Source: Pseudomonas syringae CC1557 (GTDB lineage Bacteria; Pseudomonadota; Gammaproteobacteria; Pseudomonadales; Pseudomonadaceae). Taken from it: a stretch of DNA of 64,000 nt. Location of the stretch: NCBI RefSeq assembly GCF_000452705.1, contig NZ_CP007014.1, positions 3,286,001-3,350,000 on the forward strand, in the 5' to 3' direction. Position numbers and translations under genes: made by a program. The notes under the pieces were generated by a model. That model ran no database searches, was not told the origin of the DNA, and was given only the letters and a program-made list of their open reading frames with translations. Every line of letters starts with the position of its first letter. Positions within the stretch are counted from its first letter, which is position 1. This document shows, in pieces, positions 23,972 to 33,630 of the stretch.

Positions 23972-24889
23972 TCAGGAAACCAGTCTGTCCCGAATATCTG
24001 GGTGGGCGCACAACTCCACCAGCCAATCGACAAATACCCGCACCCTTCGCGACAATTGTCGATGTGGCGGATAAAGCGCGGTCAAGGGCAAGGCCGGCGG
24101 GCGATACTCGCGTAACACCTCGACCAGCGCGCCACTGCGTAGTTGTGTAGCAATATGATAACGAGGCACCTGTACCAGGCCGAAGCCCGCTTCGCAGGCA
24201 GCCACATACCCCTCCGCACTGTTGACCGACACCGAGCAGGTCATGCCGTGATCACCGGCAAGGCCATCGGCCATGAACTCCAGGCCATAACGTTTGCTGG
24301 TGCTGGCAGAAAAGTATTCAATCACCTGATGCTGCGCCAGGTCATGCAGATCCCGCGGCGTGCCGTATCTGTCGAGATAGTCTCGACTGGCGCAGGTAAT
24401 CTGGGTCAGGTTGCCCAATGGTCTGGCGACCAGCGTGTCGTCCAGCGCATCGCCAGCGCGCAGCACACAATCCACACCTTCACGTATCAGGTCGACCGGC
24501 CTGTCGCTCATGCCGATCTCAAGACTTACCTGGGGGTAGCGCCGGGTGAACTCGGGCAAGGCCGGGATCACGATCATACGGCCGAGGCTCACCGGTAAAT
24601 CAACCCGCAGCAAGCCCTTGGGTTCAGCCCCCTTGGAAGAGAAGGCAGCTTCGGCGTCGTCCAGATCGGCAAGCAGGCTGACGCACCGCTGGTAATAGGC
24701 TTTGCCATCTGGCGTGGTGCTGACCTGCCGCGTGGTGCGCTGCAGCAATTGCACGCCCAGATGCGCCTCCAATTGCTTGATCAGGATCGTCACTGATGCT
24801 CGCGGCAGGTGCAGGCTGTCGGCAGCCTTGGCAAAGCCGCCCAGTTCGACGATACGGGTGAATACGCGCATGGCGTTGAATCGATCCAT
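23972..24889 (-). CDS. LysR-family transcriptional regulator
   Basis: 305 residues. A winged helix-turn-helix occupies about residues 1-60 (FTRIVELGGFAKAADSLHLPRASVTILIKQLE), followed by a LysR substrate domain (about 90-295). It resembles the large group of LysR proteins that start MDRFNAMRVF and often control nearby oxidoreductases. No divergent partner lies directly beside it, since tamB and tpx are both on the same strand, so its target is unknown. Confidence 0.88.
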   Translation of the reverse strand: MDRFNAMRVFTRIVELGGFAKAADSLHLPRASVTILIKQLEAHLGVQLLQRTTRQVSTTPDGKAYYQRCVSLLADLDDAEAAFSSKGAEPKGLLRVDLPVSLGRMIVIPALPEFTRRYPQVSLEIGMSDRPVDLIREGVDCVLRAGDALDDTLVARPLGNLTQITCASRDYLDRYGTPRDLHDLAQHQVIEYFSASTSKRYGLEFMADGLAGDHGMTCSVSVNSAEGYVAACEAGFGLVQVPRYHIATQLRSGALVEVLREYRPPALPLTALYPPHRQLSRRVRVFVDWLVELCAHPDIRDRLVS

Positions 24890-24994
24890 GATTACCGGAA
24901 GCCTGGGTTCAAGGAGTGTGTGAGGATCACACGGTGTTTAGCAGGGTAAACCGGTTGAGCCGAGCACCAGCAACAGCTAAGCGCCCGGCCCTCG

Positions 24995-27900
24995 TCAGAA
25001 GTCTCTTTTATAGAAAATATCCAGCGAACTGGCAACACCGCTCGCCGCCTCAAGGTATACCCGTTTACTCAGCAGGTAGCGCAAGGCAATGGTACTGGCC
25101 GGTTCAAAAACACCCACACCATAGCGCAGGCTGAGCTTTTCGGTGATCTTGCCGCTGGCCACCACATTGGTCTTGTCGCCCGTGCCCGTTGTATCCAGTT
25201 CAAAATCCTTGATGCCCAGGTTGTCAGCAAGTTTGCCGGTGGTCGAAGAACTGCCCGCAACACCCAGCGCCAGTGCCGCCTGAGCGACCATGTTGTTGTC
25301 TTCGCCGGAGGTGCTCAAGGGCCTGCCCATGACCAGATACGACAAAGCCTGCTCCTGACTCATCGCCGGTTCGGAGAACACTTCGGTGGTGGGCTGATCG
25401 GCGCTGCCGGTCAGACGAATGCCCGCAATAACGTCATCCGTCTGCCGGATGGCTTCGATATCCAGGTAAGGCTGGTCGACAGGACCGGCGAAAAGTAGCC
25501 TGGCCTTACGAATGGTCAAACGCTGCCCATAGGCGCGATAGCGTCCGTCGTTAAGATTCAGCTCGCCACGGGTGTCCAGGTTGTCACCGATGTGTACACG
25601 TCCGACCAGGTTGGCAGTGAGCCCAAAGCCGCTGAAGCTGAGTTTGTCCTGCCCGACAATCACGTCGATATCCATGCCCACCGCCAGCGGCGGCGCGCCC
25701 TGCTCGGTCTGCTGGCCGACAATCACCGTGTCACCCGACAGTTTGACGGTGGACGGTGGCAACTCGCGCACGGTTATCGTGCCCTTGGGGACCAGCACCT
25801 TGCCGGAGATGGCCAGCCGGTCGCCCTGCATGGAGATTTTCAGATCAGGGGCGGCTTCTACGGCGGCGTAAGGTTCAACGTTGATGGGCAACTGGGAACC
25901 CTTGAGGCTGACGTCAACCATCAGGCTCTGCCCCCACGCCACCTGCCCCCCTATTGTGCCCTGACCGGCGCTGCCACTTTTCCAGCCACCGTTGATCTGC
26001 ACGCTTTCACCTGCGATCAGCGCCTGGACCCTGAGGTCGTGCAGCTCCATCGGCAACTCTGGCCCTGCGACTTCACCGCCATCAAGGTTTACGCTGCCAT
26101 TCACCAGCGGCGCCAGCAAACTGCCCGACAATCGACCGGTGCCGTTCAAGCGCCCATTGAGCTTTTGCACGGTGGGTGCGAAAGGCCGTGCCACCGAGAT
26201 ATCCAGCCCGGAGAGACTGAAATCACCCGACAAGGTCTTGTCTTTGGCCAGCGGATCGATCTGCGCATTCAAAAGCAGCCTTCCCAGCTTGCCGCCCTCG
26301 AAATCCACACGCGAGTCGATGCGTTTGGGGGTCATGGTGCTGCTGAGTTTCAGCGTCTGATACGGGAAATCCAGCCATTGATCGTTGTTACGAACCCGTA
26401 GCGTACCGCCCCCCGCATCGACCGTGATCTGACCGCTGGGGCCTGCCGCCGGGATATCCAGTTGCACATCGGCATTCAGGGCGCCCCTCCAGGCAAAATC
26501 CTTGGGCATCCATTGCGCGAGGCTGTCGAGCGGAAAATTCTTCAACTGATAACGTATATGTGGCTCCGGCATCAGACGCTGGTCACCGCCACACAGGCTG
26601 GCAGAACCAGAGAGCCAGCAGTGCGCGCCGAAGTTGAGCCTGCCATCAGCGAAGCGTTCGATCTTCGCCGGTTGCTGCAGACGCCAGTTCTGGCCGCCGC
26701 TCTGTACAGTGCCGCTGGCCAGACGACCGCGCCAGTTGCCTTGATCGAGGCCGCCGTCCAGCCCCATCGCCAGTTTGAGCAGCGGGCCTTGCAGGTCGAG
26801 CTTCAATTGCTGGGCCTTGAGCGTGCCTTGCCCGTCAACCTGCAAAGTGCCCAGTGCTGTATCGCCTGCCTGAATGCCTGTGCCCTTCAGGTTGATGGTT
26901 GCGCGCTGCGCGGGGTCAAGTCTGCCGTCAAGCGTCAGGCTTTGCAGGCGATTGTCCTGCAACGCGAGCTGACTGCCCTGCAACGCCAGTTTACCCTCGG
27001 GGGCTTGTGGTGTTCCCGCCAGATCAAGTCGGCCTTTGATCTGCCCTTGCAAACGCGGCCATAGCTGGCCCAGACGCGGCAGATCAAGATCAAGTTGGCC
27101 TTTCAAACGCTGCTGCAAACTGCCAGTGCCCTGAATGTGGTTGTCGCCCAGCCTGATATTCAGACTGCTGACGTTCCATTGCTGATCACGGCCATCAGCC
27201 TTGGCTTGCAGTAACGCTGGCTGACCGCGCAACCGACCTTTCAAATCCAGGTCGGCGGTCAGTTCAAGCTGCTCATTCTTTAACTGTCCCTGGCTGCGCA
27301 ACGCACCGGCCAGCTTGCCGGGCAGCTCGGCGACCCAGAACGAAGGGTCAAGTGCAGTGAGGTCGAGCGCCGTGTCCCAGCCAATGCCGTCGGCGAATTT
27401 CAGGTTCATGTGGCCGCTGGCCTTGCCCTGCCCTGCGACCAGTTCCAGTTGCGGCAGGTGAATCTCCTGAAGATTGCCGCTGAACGGGCTGACCAGTGTG
27501 AACGCTCCGGCCGGACCTTTGAGACTGGCGTTGAAGTTGCCGAGGTAATTGCCATCGGTGTAGGAAATTTCACCCTTGAAGGCGTGCAGCGATACTTGCG
27601 GCTCGGACGGCAACGGATAAAGCCGCTGCCAGGGAAAGTCCAGCCAGTCGATGCTGGCATCAGCGGAAAACCCATTTTGCCAATTCAGCTTGCCGTTGAT
27701 GGCCAGACGCTGCTGATCACTGGCGCTGAGGTCCAGCCCGGCAATGGTTGCGCCTTTGGCGTCCGCACGCCCTTGCAACGCCAGCGCGACCGGGCCTTTC
27801 TCGGCGGGCAGGCTGGCTGTTCCGTTAATCAGATAGCCCGTATCGAGATTGCCCTCGGCGGTCAGCAGCAACTGGTCGAGTTGCAGCGTATCGGGCAGCG

Positions 27901-28669
27901 CAGAACTGGGCTTGAAATGCTCTGAAGTCAGTTTCAGCCGTGCGGGGAGATGTTCCGCCAGCGGTTGCAACTCTCCGTTCAGGACGCCCGGCAGATAACC
28001 GCTGCTGTCAGCCTTGAGTTGCAGGGTCTTCAGCACGTCACCCTGAATATCCAGCGCCAGCGTCCAGGCCTGACCGTCCTGCGGCGGCAGTTGCAGTTGA
28101 CCCTGGGCGCTCAACGGCCAATCACCTTCGGGCTTGAGCAGGCCGTTGAGGTCCAGCACCAACGCGTCGCGCTGCAAGTGCGCACTGTCGATCTGCAAGC
28201 CTTCAGCGGTCCAGTGCGCAGCCAATTTCAAATCACGTAACTGTTCGACGCCGTCGAGCTGCAGGCTGCCAAGCTGTACATCACCCAGTTTTAACGCCAA
28301 TGGCAGGTTGAGCGTGGGCAGACTGACAGGGCCGCTAGTGCCCGGCTCGTTGCTCGGCGGGAAGTGCAACAGGACTTGTCCGGCATGCAAACGGTCGATG
28401 CACAGCGTCATTTTCAACAGACAGGCAGGCGTCCACGCAAAGTCGGCAGATTGAACCTCGACGCGGTCCTCGCCTTGCTGCCATATGAGTCGATCTGCAC
28501 TCCACTGCCCGCCCAGTCGCCCCTGAAAGTTGTCCAGTTGCAGTCCCGGTATGCGGGTGAGCGCCCAGCGGCTGCCAGACTGAGTACCCAGCAGTAACCC
28601 GGCGCCGACAATCACCAGCAGCAGCAAGCCTAATAGGCTCAGCCCCACAATCTTTGCGCCGCGCTTCAT
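24995..28669 (-). CDS. tamB: Translocation and assembly module subunit TamB
   Basis: About 1224 residues. The ATG at 28669 is preferred over an in-frame TTG at 28684 because AGGG lies 6 bases upstream. An N-terminal inner-membrane anchor (residues about 9-30, VGLSLLGLLLLVIVGAGLLL) is followed by a very long beta-taco periplasmic body and a C-terminal TamB/DUF490 domain (about the last 350 residues) ending in KRVYLEAASGVASSLDIFYKRDF, the segment that engages TamA. It spans the periplasm to help lipid transport and outer-membrane protein insertion. It lies 11 bp downstream of tamA. Slightly shorter than the E. coli protein (1259). Confidence 0.93.
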   Translation of the reverse strand: MKRGAKIVGLSLLGLLLLVIVGAGLLLGTQSGSRWALTRIPGLQLDNFQGRLGGQWSADRLIWQQGEDRVEVQSADFAWTPACLLKMTLCIDRLHAGQVLLHFPPSNEPGTSGPVSLPTLNLPLALKLGDVQLGSLQLDGVEQLRDLKLAAHWTAEGLQIDSAHLQRDALVLDLNGLLKPEGDWPLSAQGQLQLPPQDGQAWTLALDIQGDVLKTLQLKADSSGYLPGVLNGELQPLAEHLPARLKLTSEHFKPSSALPDTLQLDQLLLTAEGNLDTGYLINGTASLPAEKGPVALALQGRADAKGATIAGLDLSASDQQRLAINGKLNWQNGFSADASIDWLDFPWQRLYPLPSEPQVSLHAFKGEISYTDGNYLGNFNASLKGPAGAFTLVSPFSGNLQEIHLPQLELVAGQGKASGHMNLKFADGIGWDTALDLTALDPSFWVAELPGKLAGALRSQGQLKNEQLELTADLDLKGRLRGQPALLQAKADGRDQQWNVSSLNIRLGDNHIQGTGSLQQRLKGQLDLDLPRLGQLWPRLQGQIKGRLDLAGTPQAPEGKLALQGSQLALQDNRLQSLTLDGRLDPAQRATINLKGTGIQAGDTALGTLQVDGQGTLKAQQLKLDLQGPLLKLAMGLDGGLDQGNWRGRLASGTVQSGGQNWRLQQPAKIERFADGRLNFGAHCWLSGSASLCGGDQRLMPEPHIRYQLKNFPLDSLAQWMPKDFAWRGALNADVQLDIPAAGPSGQITVDAGGGTLRVRNNDQWLDFPYQTLKLSSTMTPKRIDSRVDFEGGKLGRLLLNAQIDPLAKDKTLSGDFSLSGLDISVARPFAPTVQKLNGRLNGTGRLSGSLLAPLVNGSVNLDGGEVAGPELPMELHDLRVQALIAGESVQINGGWKSGSAGQGTIGGQVAWGQSLMVDVSLKGSQLPINVEPYAAVEAAPDLKISMQGDRLAISGKVLVPKGTITVRELPPSTVKLSGDTVIVGQQTEQGAPPLAVGMDIDVIVGQDKLSFSGFGLTANLVGRVHIGDNLDTRGELNLNDGRYRAYGQRLTIRKARLLFAGPVDQPYLDIEAIRQTDDVIAGIRLTGSADQPTTEVFSEPAMSQEQALSYLVMGRPLSTSGEDNNMVAQAALALGVAGSSSTTGKLADNLGIKDFELDTTGTGDKTNVVASGKITEKLSLRYGVGVFEPASTIALRYLLSKRVYLEAASGVASSLDIFYKRDF

Positions 28670-28680
28670 ATGCACCCTGT

Positions 28681-30405
28681 TCAAAGCTCCGGCCCCATTG
28701 AGAAATGCAGGCGGATTCCACCGTCATCGTCCAGCCCGTGCGCCAGATCGAGACGCAATGGCCCTACCGGTGAAACCCAGCGCACCCCAAAGCCGACTCC
28801 GGTCTTCAGGTCTGGCCGGTCCAGATTGTTGAACGAGTTACCTTGGTCGACAAAAGTCGCCAGCCGCCACTTTTCGGCGATCGAATACTGGTATTCGACA
28901 CTGCCTGCAAACATATAGCGGCCACCGATGCGATCGCCGTCGGAGTTGGTCGGTGAGAGTTTCTGATAGTCATAGCCGCGCACGCTCTGATCGCCACCGG
29001 CAAAAAAGCGCAGCGAAGGCGGTATCGAGGTGTAACCGTCAGTGAGGTTGCCGCCGAGTTGCACGCGGCCCAGGAAGCGATGGTTCTGGGCAACCGTGGT
29101 CAGGCCTTTGAGCAACACGTTGGCATGCACCAGGTTGGCGTCCGACAACATGCCCTCCTTGGCCACCTGGGTGTCGAATTGCAGACGATAGCCGTGACTC
29201 GGGTCGATCCGATTGTCACTGCGCAGGTACGAGTAACTGATGCCCGGCATCAGCAGCGTACTCAGGCCCGCGTCGTCACCCAGCCGGTATTCTTCACGTT
29301 GCCATTTCAGGGAAATGACCCGCTCCCAGCCGCTAGGCAGTTTGCTGTGCCATTCCGGCCCGGCAGTCAGCAGCTTGCTGAGGCTGTCAGTGCCGGCAAT
29401 CTCTTCATATTGATAGCCACCGGCGTAACGCATCTTGTCGGTCAACGGCGGATCGAGCGGTACGTCGTACCACAAGCCAACGTTTTGCCGGGGCGCGGAA
29501 ATTTCCGACTCCAGGCCGTAGCTGTGGCCCTGCGGGTTGGCCCAGTGACGGGTCCAGTTGGCTTTGCCGCGTGGTCCCACGTCGGTGGAATAGCCCAGAC
29601 CCAGACCCATGGTGCGCGGCTTGCGGGTTTCAAGCTGGACGGTAACCGGAATCACATCATTCACCGCCGCCGTCGGTGCTGCATCGACACGCACACCTTC
29701 AAAATAACCGCTGGCCTGCATGTCCTGAGTCAGCTCGGCGATCAGTTGCGAGTCGTAGGGCGTGTTTGCCTTGAATGGCACCATACGCTTGAGCAGGTCT
29801 TCATCGAAGGGCGTGTTGCCGCTGAACTTCACTTGCCCCAGCGTGTAGCGTGGACCGCTGTCGTAGACCAGTTCGATATCGGCGACGCCGGCTCGCGGGT
29901 CGATGGCCAGGCGCTGGCGAGTGAAACGGCCGCTGAAAAAACCATAACGCGATGCCTGATTCTGAATCAGGCGCTTGGCATCTTCGTAATTACCGTGGTT
30001 AAGCACTGCGCCGGTTTTGAGCGCATCGCTCTTCGGCACTTTGAATGCGTCGAGCGACGCAGCAGGACCATCGACCCGGATGACGACATTGCGCAGGTGA
30101 ATCGGCTCGCCCGGCTTGATGTTGATGACCAGCCGTGGCTCGGGGCCGTCCTGAATTTCGCTGTCGATCTGCGCCTGATAATAGCCCAGCGCCTGCGCTG
30201 CCTTTTCCGCCTGCTGCTCGGCACCCAGGCTGAAGTTGCGCAGGGCCTTGGCGTCACGCTCGCCCAAATCGCCCACATAGCCCTCAACGTTGGCCTTGAG
30301 TTGCGGGTTGGCGGGCTCGACCCGGACATCCAGACGGGCTTCGGCCAACGCCGTTGCGCTCATGGAAATCAGGACCAGGCTGCTGAATAGCTTGAAAATT
30401 TTCAT
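28681..30405 (-). CDS. tamA: Outer-membrane assembly protein TamA (Omp85 family)
   Basis: 574 residues from the ATG at 30405, which gives a signal peptide (MKIFKLFSSLVLISMSATALA). An in-frame GTG at 30450 would add 15 non-leader residues. Three POTRA domains (about 20-255) precede a 16-strand beta-barrel. The barrel has the Omp85 motif VRGYDYQKLSP and ends on RLHFSMGPEL. It pairs with TamB in one operon. Its partner and the two-gene layout match TamAB of proteobacteria. Confidence 0.93.
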   Translation of the reverse strand: MKIFKLFSSLVLISMSATALAEARLDVRVEPANPQLKANVEGYVGDLGERDAKALRNFSLGAEQQAEKAAQALGYYQAQIDSEIQDGPEPRLVINIKPGEPIHLRNVVIRVDGPAASLDAFKVPKSDALKTGAVLNHGNYEDAKRLIQNQASRYGFFSGRFTRQRLAIDPRAGVADIELVYDSGPRYTLGQVKFSGNTPFDEDLLKRMVPFKANTPYDSQLIAELTQDMQASGYFEGVRVDAAPTAAVNDVIPVTVQLETRKPRTMGLGLGYSTDVGPRGKANWTRHWANPQGHSYGLESEISAPRQNVGLWYDVPLDPPLTDKMRYAGGYQYEEIAGTDSLSKLLTAGPEWHSKLPSGWERVISLKWQREEYRLGDDAGLSTLLMPGISYSYLRSDNRIDPSHGYRLQFDTQVAKEGMLSDANLVHANVLLKGLTTVAQNHRFLGRVQLGGNLTDGYTSIPPSLRFFAGGDQSVRGYDYQKLSPTNSDGDRIGGRYMFAGSVEYQYSIAEKWRLATFVDQGNSFNNLDRPDLKTGVGFGVRWVSPVGPLRLDLAHGLDDDGGIRLHFSMGPEL

Positions 30406-30463
30406 GGGCGTGGATGCTATCACGATCGACAGGCTGCACTGGAAGCCCACGAATTGGCGAATA

Positions 30464-31135
30464 TCAAACCGTTGCGTCAGGGACCGGCAGTGAGACCTGA
30501 GGGTTCGGATGAAAGAACACGTGTTCGCGAACGGGTCCTACAGCAATCTCTCCAATTTCCTCGTAGCCTTGTCGCTTGTAGAACTCGAAATAACGTGGAT
30601 TTCCGGTATCGACGACAATGCCTTGCGAGTTTTCGTCTACCGCACACCAGTCGTGCAATGCTGCAAGCAGTCGCTCACTCAAGTCCTGGCCGAGTTTCTG
30701 GCCCTGGTATTCCGGATCAAGCCCGATCAGCGGCAGGACATGCGCGGTTTCCGACGGCACGCAGGCCAGTACAGCGTTGTAATACGCCAGGTAGCGCTGG
30801 GTACAACCCAGACCGGTGTCCATGACCATGCGCAGACGCCAAGCCCAGCTTTCGGTGACACCCAGGCGACGCTGTGGCGGCGCAACCAGTGCAACACCGA
30901 CCAGACGATCTTCCAGGAACAGACCGAGCGCAGGCTGGTTCTGCAGGAAATGCTGTTTGACCAAATGGCGAATGGTCGCCAGCACGCGCTGCTCGTACCC
31001 TTCACGCTCAGCGTTGAACAGGTAAGCGAACGTCGGGTCGTGCCGATAAGCCCTGAACAGCAAGGCACGGGTTTCACGGGAATAACCGCTGTCGAGTTGG
31101 CGGATTTCGCCCGTGATGGCAACAGGTAGGGACAT
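30464..31135 (-). CDS. GNAT-family N-acetyltransferase
   Basis: 223 residues with a GNAT fold. The acetyl-CoA loop appears as LDPEYQGQKLGQDLSERLL (about 139-157), and the terminal strand as YKRQGYEEIGEIAVGP. The residues before residue 90 form the variable acceptor half. The acceptor is unknown. It is transcribed in the same direction as tamAB and may share transcription, though about 60 bp separates it from the tamA start. It is divergent from exonuclease III. Confidence 0.85.
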   Translation of the reverse strand: MSLPVAITGEIRQLDSGYSRETRALLFRAYRHDPTFAYLFNAEREGYEQRVLATIRHLVKQHFLQNQPALGLFLEDRLVGVALVAPPQRRLGVTESWAWRLRMVMDTGLGCTQRYLAYYNAVLACVPSETAHVLPLIGLDPEYQGQKLGQDLSERLLAALHDWCAVDENSQGIVVDTGNPRYFEFYKRQGYEEIGEIAVGPVREHVFFHPNPQVSLPVPDATV

Positions 31136-31322
31136 AAAGGGCCTCGTGGCAAAGGAACTGCGTCTGGCGCAGCAGTTGTAGCAGCAGGCTTTCGAGTGAT
31201 GGTGATTGAGAACAGTTCCAATGAATTGTCCGAGCCTGCGTCACTCTCGTGTCCGACGGCGCTGGTTCTCGATCGGCAGGTCAGCTAGCATCGCGGTTTG
31301 TTTTGCTCAGGACCGCTGTTTT

Positions 31323-32135
31323 ATGAAAATCGTCTCGTTCAACATCAATGGGCTGCGCGCTCGACCGCATCAATTGGCGGCGCTGATCGAAAAGCACCAG
31401 CCTGACGTGATCGGTCTTCAGGAAACCAAGGTCTCGGACGAGCAATTCCCCTACGCGGACATCGAAGCGCTGGGCTATCACGTGCATTTTCATGGCCAGA
31501 AAGGCCATTACGGGGTCGCCCTGCTGTCGCGCAATGCGCCGCTGGAACTGCACAAGGGCTTTGAAGGTGATAACGAGGAATCCCAGAAGCGCTTCATCTG
31601 GGGTACCTACGCCGACAGCAATGGCCAGCCGGTCACCATCATGAATGGCTATTTCCCGCAGGGCGAAAGTCGCGATCATCCGACCAAGTTTCCAGCCAAA
31701 CAGCGTTTTTATGAAGACCTTCAGGCGTTGCTGGAAAGCCGCTTCAGCAACGAGCAACCGCTGATCGTCATGGGCGATGTGAACATCTCGCCGCAGGACT
31801 GTGACATTGGTATCGGTGCCGACAATGCCAAGCGCTGGCTGAAAACCGGCAAGTGCAGTTTTTTGCCGGAAGAACGCGAATGGATGGAGCGTCTGAAAAA
31901 TTGGGGACTGGTGGACAGTTTTCGTTACCTGCACCCGGAGGTCAGCGACCGGTTCAGCTGGTTCGACTACCGCAGTCGCGGCTTTGAAGACGAGCCGAAA
32001 CGCGGCCTGCGCATCGACCTGATCATGACCTCGACCGGTTTGCAGCCACGCATCAAAGCCGCAGGGGTGGACTACGATTTGCGCAGCATGGAAAAACCAT
32101 CGGATCACGCACCTATCTGGCTCGAACTGAGCTGA
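31323..32135 (+). CDS. xthA: Exodeoxyribonuclease III
   Basis: 270 residues, the E. coli length. The in-frame start is the ATG at 31323 with AGGA about 10 bases upstream; earlier in-frame codons lack family similarity. Catalytic residues of the EEP fold are visible: N7 (SFNINGLR), E34 (LQETK), D152 and N154 ([13 protein letters not shown]), and the histidine of SDHAPIW near the C-terminus. It is an AP endonuclease and 3'-5' exonuclease in base-excision repair. Stands alone between divergent GNAT and the PstS-like gene. Confidence 0.94.
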   Translation: MKIVSFNINGLRARPHQLAALIEKHQPDVIGLQETKVSDEQFPYADIEALGYHVHFHGQKGHYGVALLSRNAPLELHKGFEGDNEESQKRFIWGTYADSNGQPVTIMNGYFPQGESRDHPTKFPAKQRFYEDLQALLESRFSNEQPLIVMGDVNISPQDCDIGIGADNAKRWLKTGKCSFLPEEREWMERLKNWGLVDSFRYLHPEVSDRFSWFDYRSRGFEDEPKRGLRIDLIMTSTGLQPRIKAAGVDYDLRSMEKPSDHAPIWLELS

Positions 32136-32207
32136 TCCGGCGCTCTTTGCACCGGCCTGCCCGTTAAATAAAGCAGGTCGGTATCTAAACGCCCAATAAC
32201 CGCTCAA

Positions 32208-32236
32208 CTGTCATATTCCAGCAACTTATCTGTCTT
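32208..32236 (+). promoter_or_regulatory. Partial Pho box upstream of the PstS-like/OmpA gene
   Basis: Three 7-base units at an 11-bp period: CTGTCAT (32208-32214, perfect), CAGCAAC (32219-32225, poor) and CTGTCTT (32230-32236, one mismatch). PhoB binds tandem CTGTCAT units at this period. The middle unit is weak and no clear -10 box was found, so this is a candidate only. Confidence 0.4.
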
Positions 32237-32262
32237 AATCTCCCGGCACTCTCCCGTGATTC

Positions 32263-33618
32263 ATGGTGACGCTGATGCTGCGCGCTCTGCTAACGGCGCT
32301 GATCCTGTCCAGCGCCACCCTGCCCCTGGTTGCGCGGGCGACGTTGCCTGTCCCCGCCAACGATATGCCGGCCTTGCGTATTCAAGGGTCCAACACCATC
32401 AATGCCGAACTCGGACCTGCGCTGGTCGAAGGAATGCTGCGTCAGCAAGGCATGCAAGCGGTGCAGAGCGTGCCAGGAACTGCGCTCAACGAGCAGCGAG
32501 TGGTCGGCACTTCCGCATCGGGTCAAACGGTCAGCGTCGAGGTTGCCGCACATGGTTCAGGCACCGGGTTCACTGCGTTAAAAGCTGGTAATGCTGACAT
32601 TGCCGCTTCTTCACGACCAATCAAGGACCAGGAAGCCCGAGAGCTGGCCAGCCTTGGTGATCTCAAAAGCGCCGCAGGTGAGCAAATAATTGCGATTGAT
32701 GGCGTTGCGGTGATTGTCCATCCCGGCAACCCGCTGCGGCAGCTGGATACGCTGCAACTGGCACGTATTTTCAGCGGCGAAGTCAGGGACTGGAGCGAAG
32801 TGGGTGGCAATCCGGGCGCCATTCATCTGTATGTTCGTGACGAAAAGTCCGGCACCTACGAAACCTTCAAGGAACTGGTACTGGCCAAATATGGCAAGAA
32901 CCTGTCCAGCGCTGCGGTACGCTTCGAGTCCAGCGAGCAATTGTCCGATGAGGTCAGCAAGGACCCCAATGGCGTGGGCTTTACCGGCCTCCCTTCAATC
33001 AGGCACGCCAGAGCGGTGGCCATTGCCGACGGTGAATCCCGGCCGATGTCGCCGACCGTCAGCCTGATCGCTACCGAGGACTATCCGTTGTCGCGGCGGC
33101 TTTATCTGTATGTGCCGCCTGCCGCACATCAACGCTGGGCGCAGGCACTGGTGCGTTTTGCGCAGAGCGCCGAGGGTCAGGCCATCGTGGCTCAGGAAGG
33201 TTTTGTCGCGCAGACCGTGCAGGCGCTCAAGGTTCAGCCCACGGCCCAGATGCCTGCCGACTATCAAGCGCTGACCCGCAAGGCCGAGCGGCTTTCGGTC
33301 AATTTTCGCTTCGCGCAGGGCAGCGCCAGGCTGGATAACAAGGCCCAGCAAGACCTCAAGCGTGTCGTTGATTACCTGAAGGCCAATGACCGCCTCGCCC
33401 AGCACGTGACACTGGTCGGCTTCGGCGACGCCAAGAGCGATCCGGCACGTGCAGCACTGCTATCGCGGCTGCGGGCCATGGCCGTACGCCGCGAGCTGCT
33501 GAAGAGCGGCGTGACCTTCCGCGAGATTCTTGGCCTGGGCGACGAGATGCCAGTGGCGACCAATGACATGGACGACGGCCGGATCAAGAACCGTCGCGTC
33601 GAAGTCTGGGTGCAGTAG
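32263..33618 (+). CDS. Exported phosphate-binding-like / OmpA-domain fusion protein
   Basis: 451 residues. A signal peptide (LRALLTALILSSATLPLVARA) leads into a PstS-like type II binding domain (about 38-320) with IQGSNTINAELGPALVEGML at its start, SGTGFTALKAGNADIAASSR, and KSGTYETFKELVL. An OmpA peptidoglycan-binding domain (about 340-451) follows, with NFRFAQGSARLDNKAQQDL and the closing NRRVEVWV. The fusion suggests a phosphate sensor or binder tethered to the cell wall. The ATG at 32263 and the one at 32275 are both possible; the latter has GGTGA at the right distance. A Pho-box-like repeat lies upstream. Confidence 0.85.
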   Translation: MVTLMLRALLTALILSSATLPLVARATLPVPANDMPALRIQGSNTINAELGPALVEGMLRQQGMQAVQSVPGTALNEQRVVGTSASGQTVSVEVAAHGSGTGFTALKAGNADIAASSRPIKDQEARELASLGDLKSAAGEQIIAIDGVAVIVHPGNPLRQLDTLQLARIFSGEVRDWSEVGGNPGAIHLYVRDEKSGTYETFKELVLAKYGKNLSSAAVRFESSEQLSDEVSKDPNGVGFTGLPSIRHARAVAIADGESRPMSPTVSLIATEDYPLSRRLYLYVPPAAHQRWAQALVRFAQSAEGQAIVAQEGFVAQTVQALKVQPTAQMPADYQALTRKAERLSVNFRFAQGSARLDNKAQQDLKRVVDYLKANDRLAQHVTLVGFGDAKSDPARAALLSRLRAMAVRRELLKSGVTFREILGLGDEMPVATNDMDDGRIKNRRVEVWVQ

Positions 33619-33630
33619 CTCGCTGGCTGT

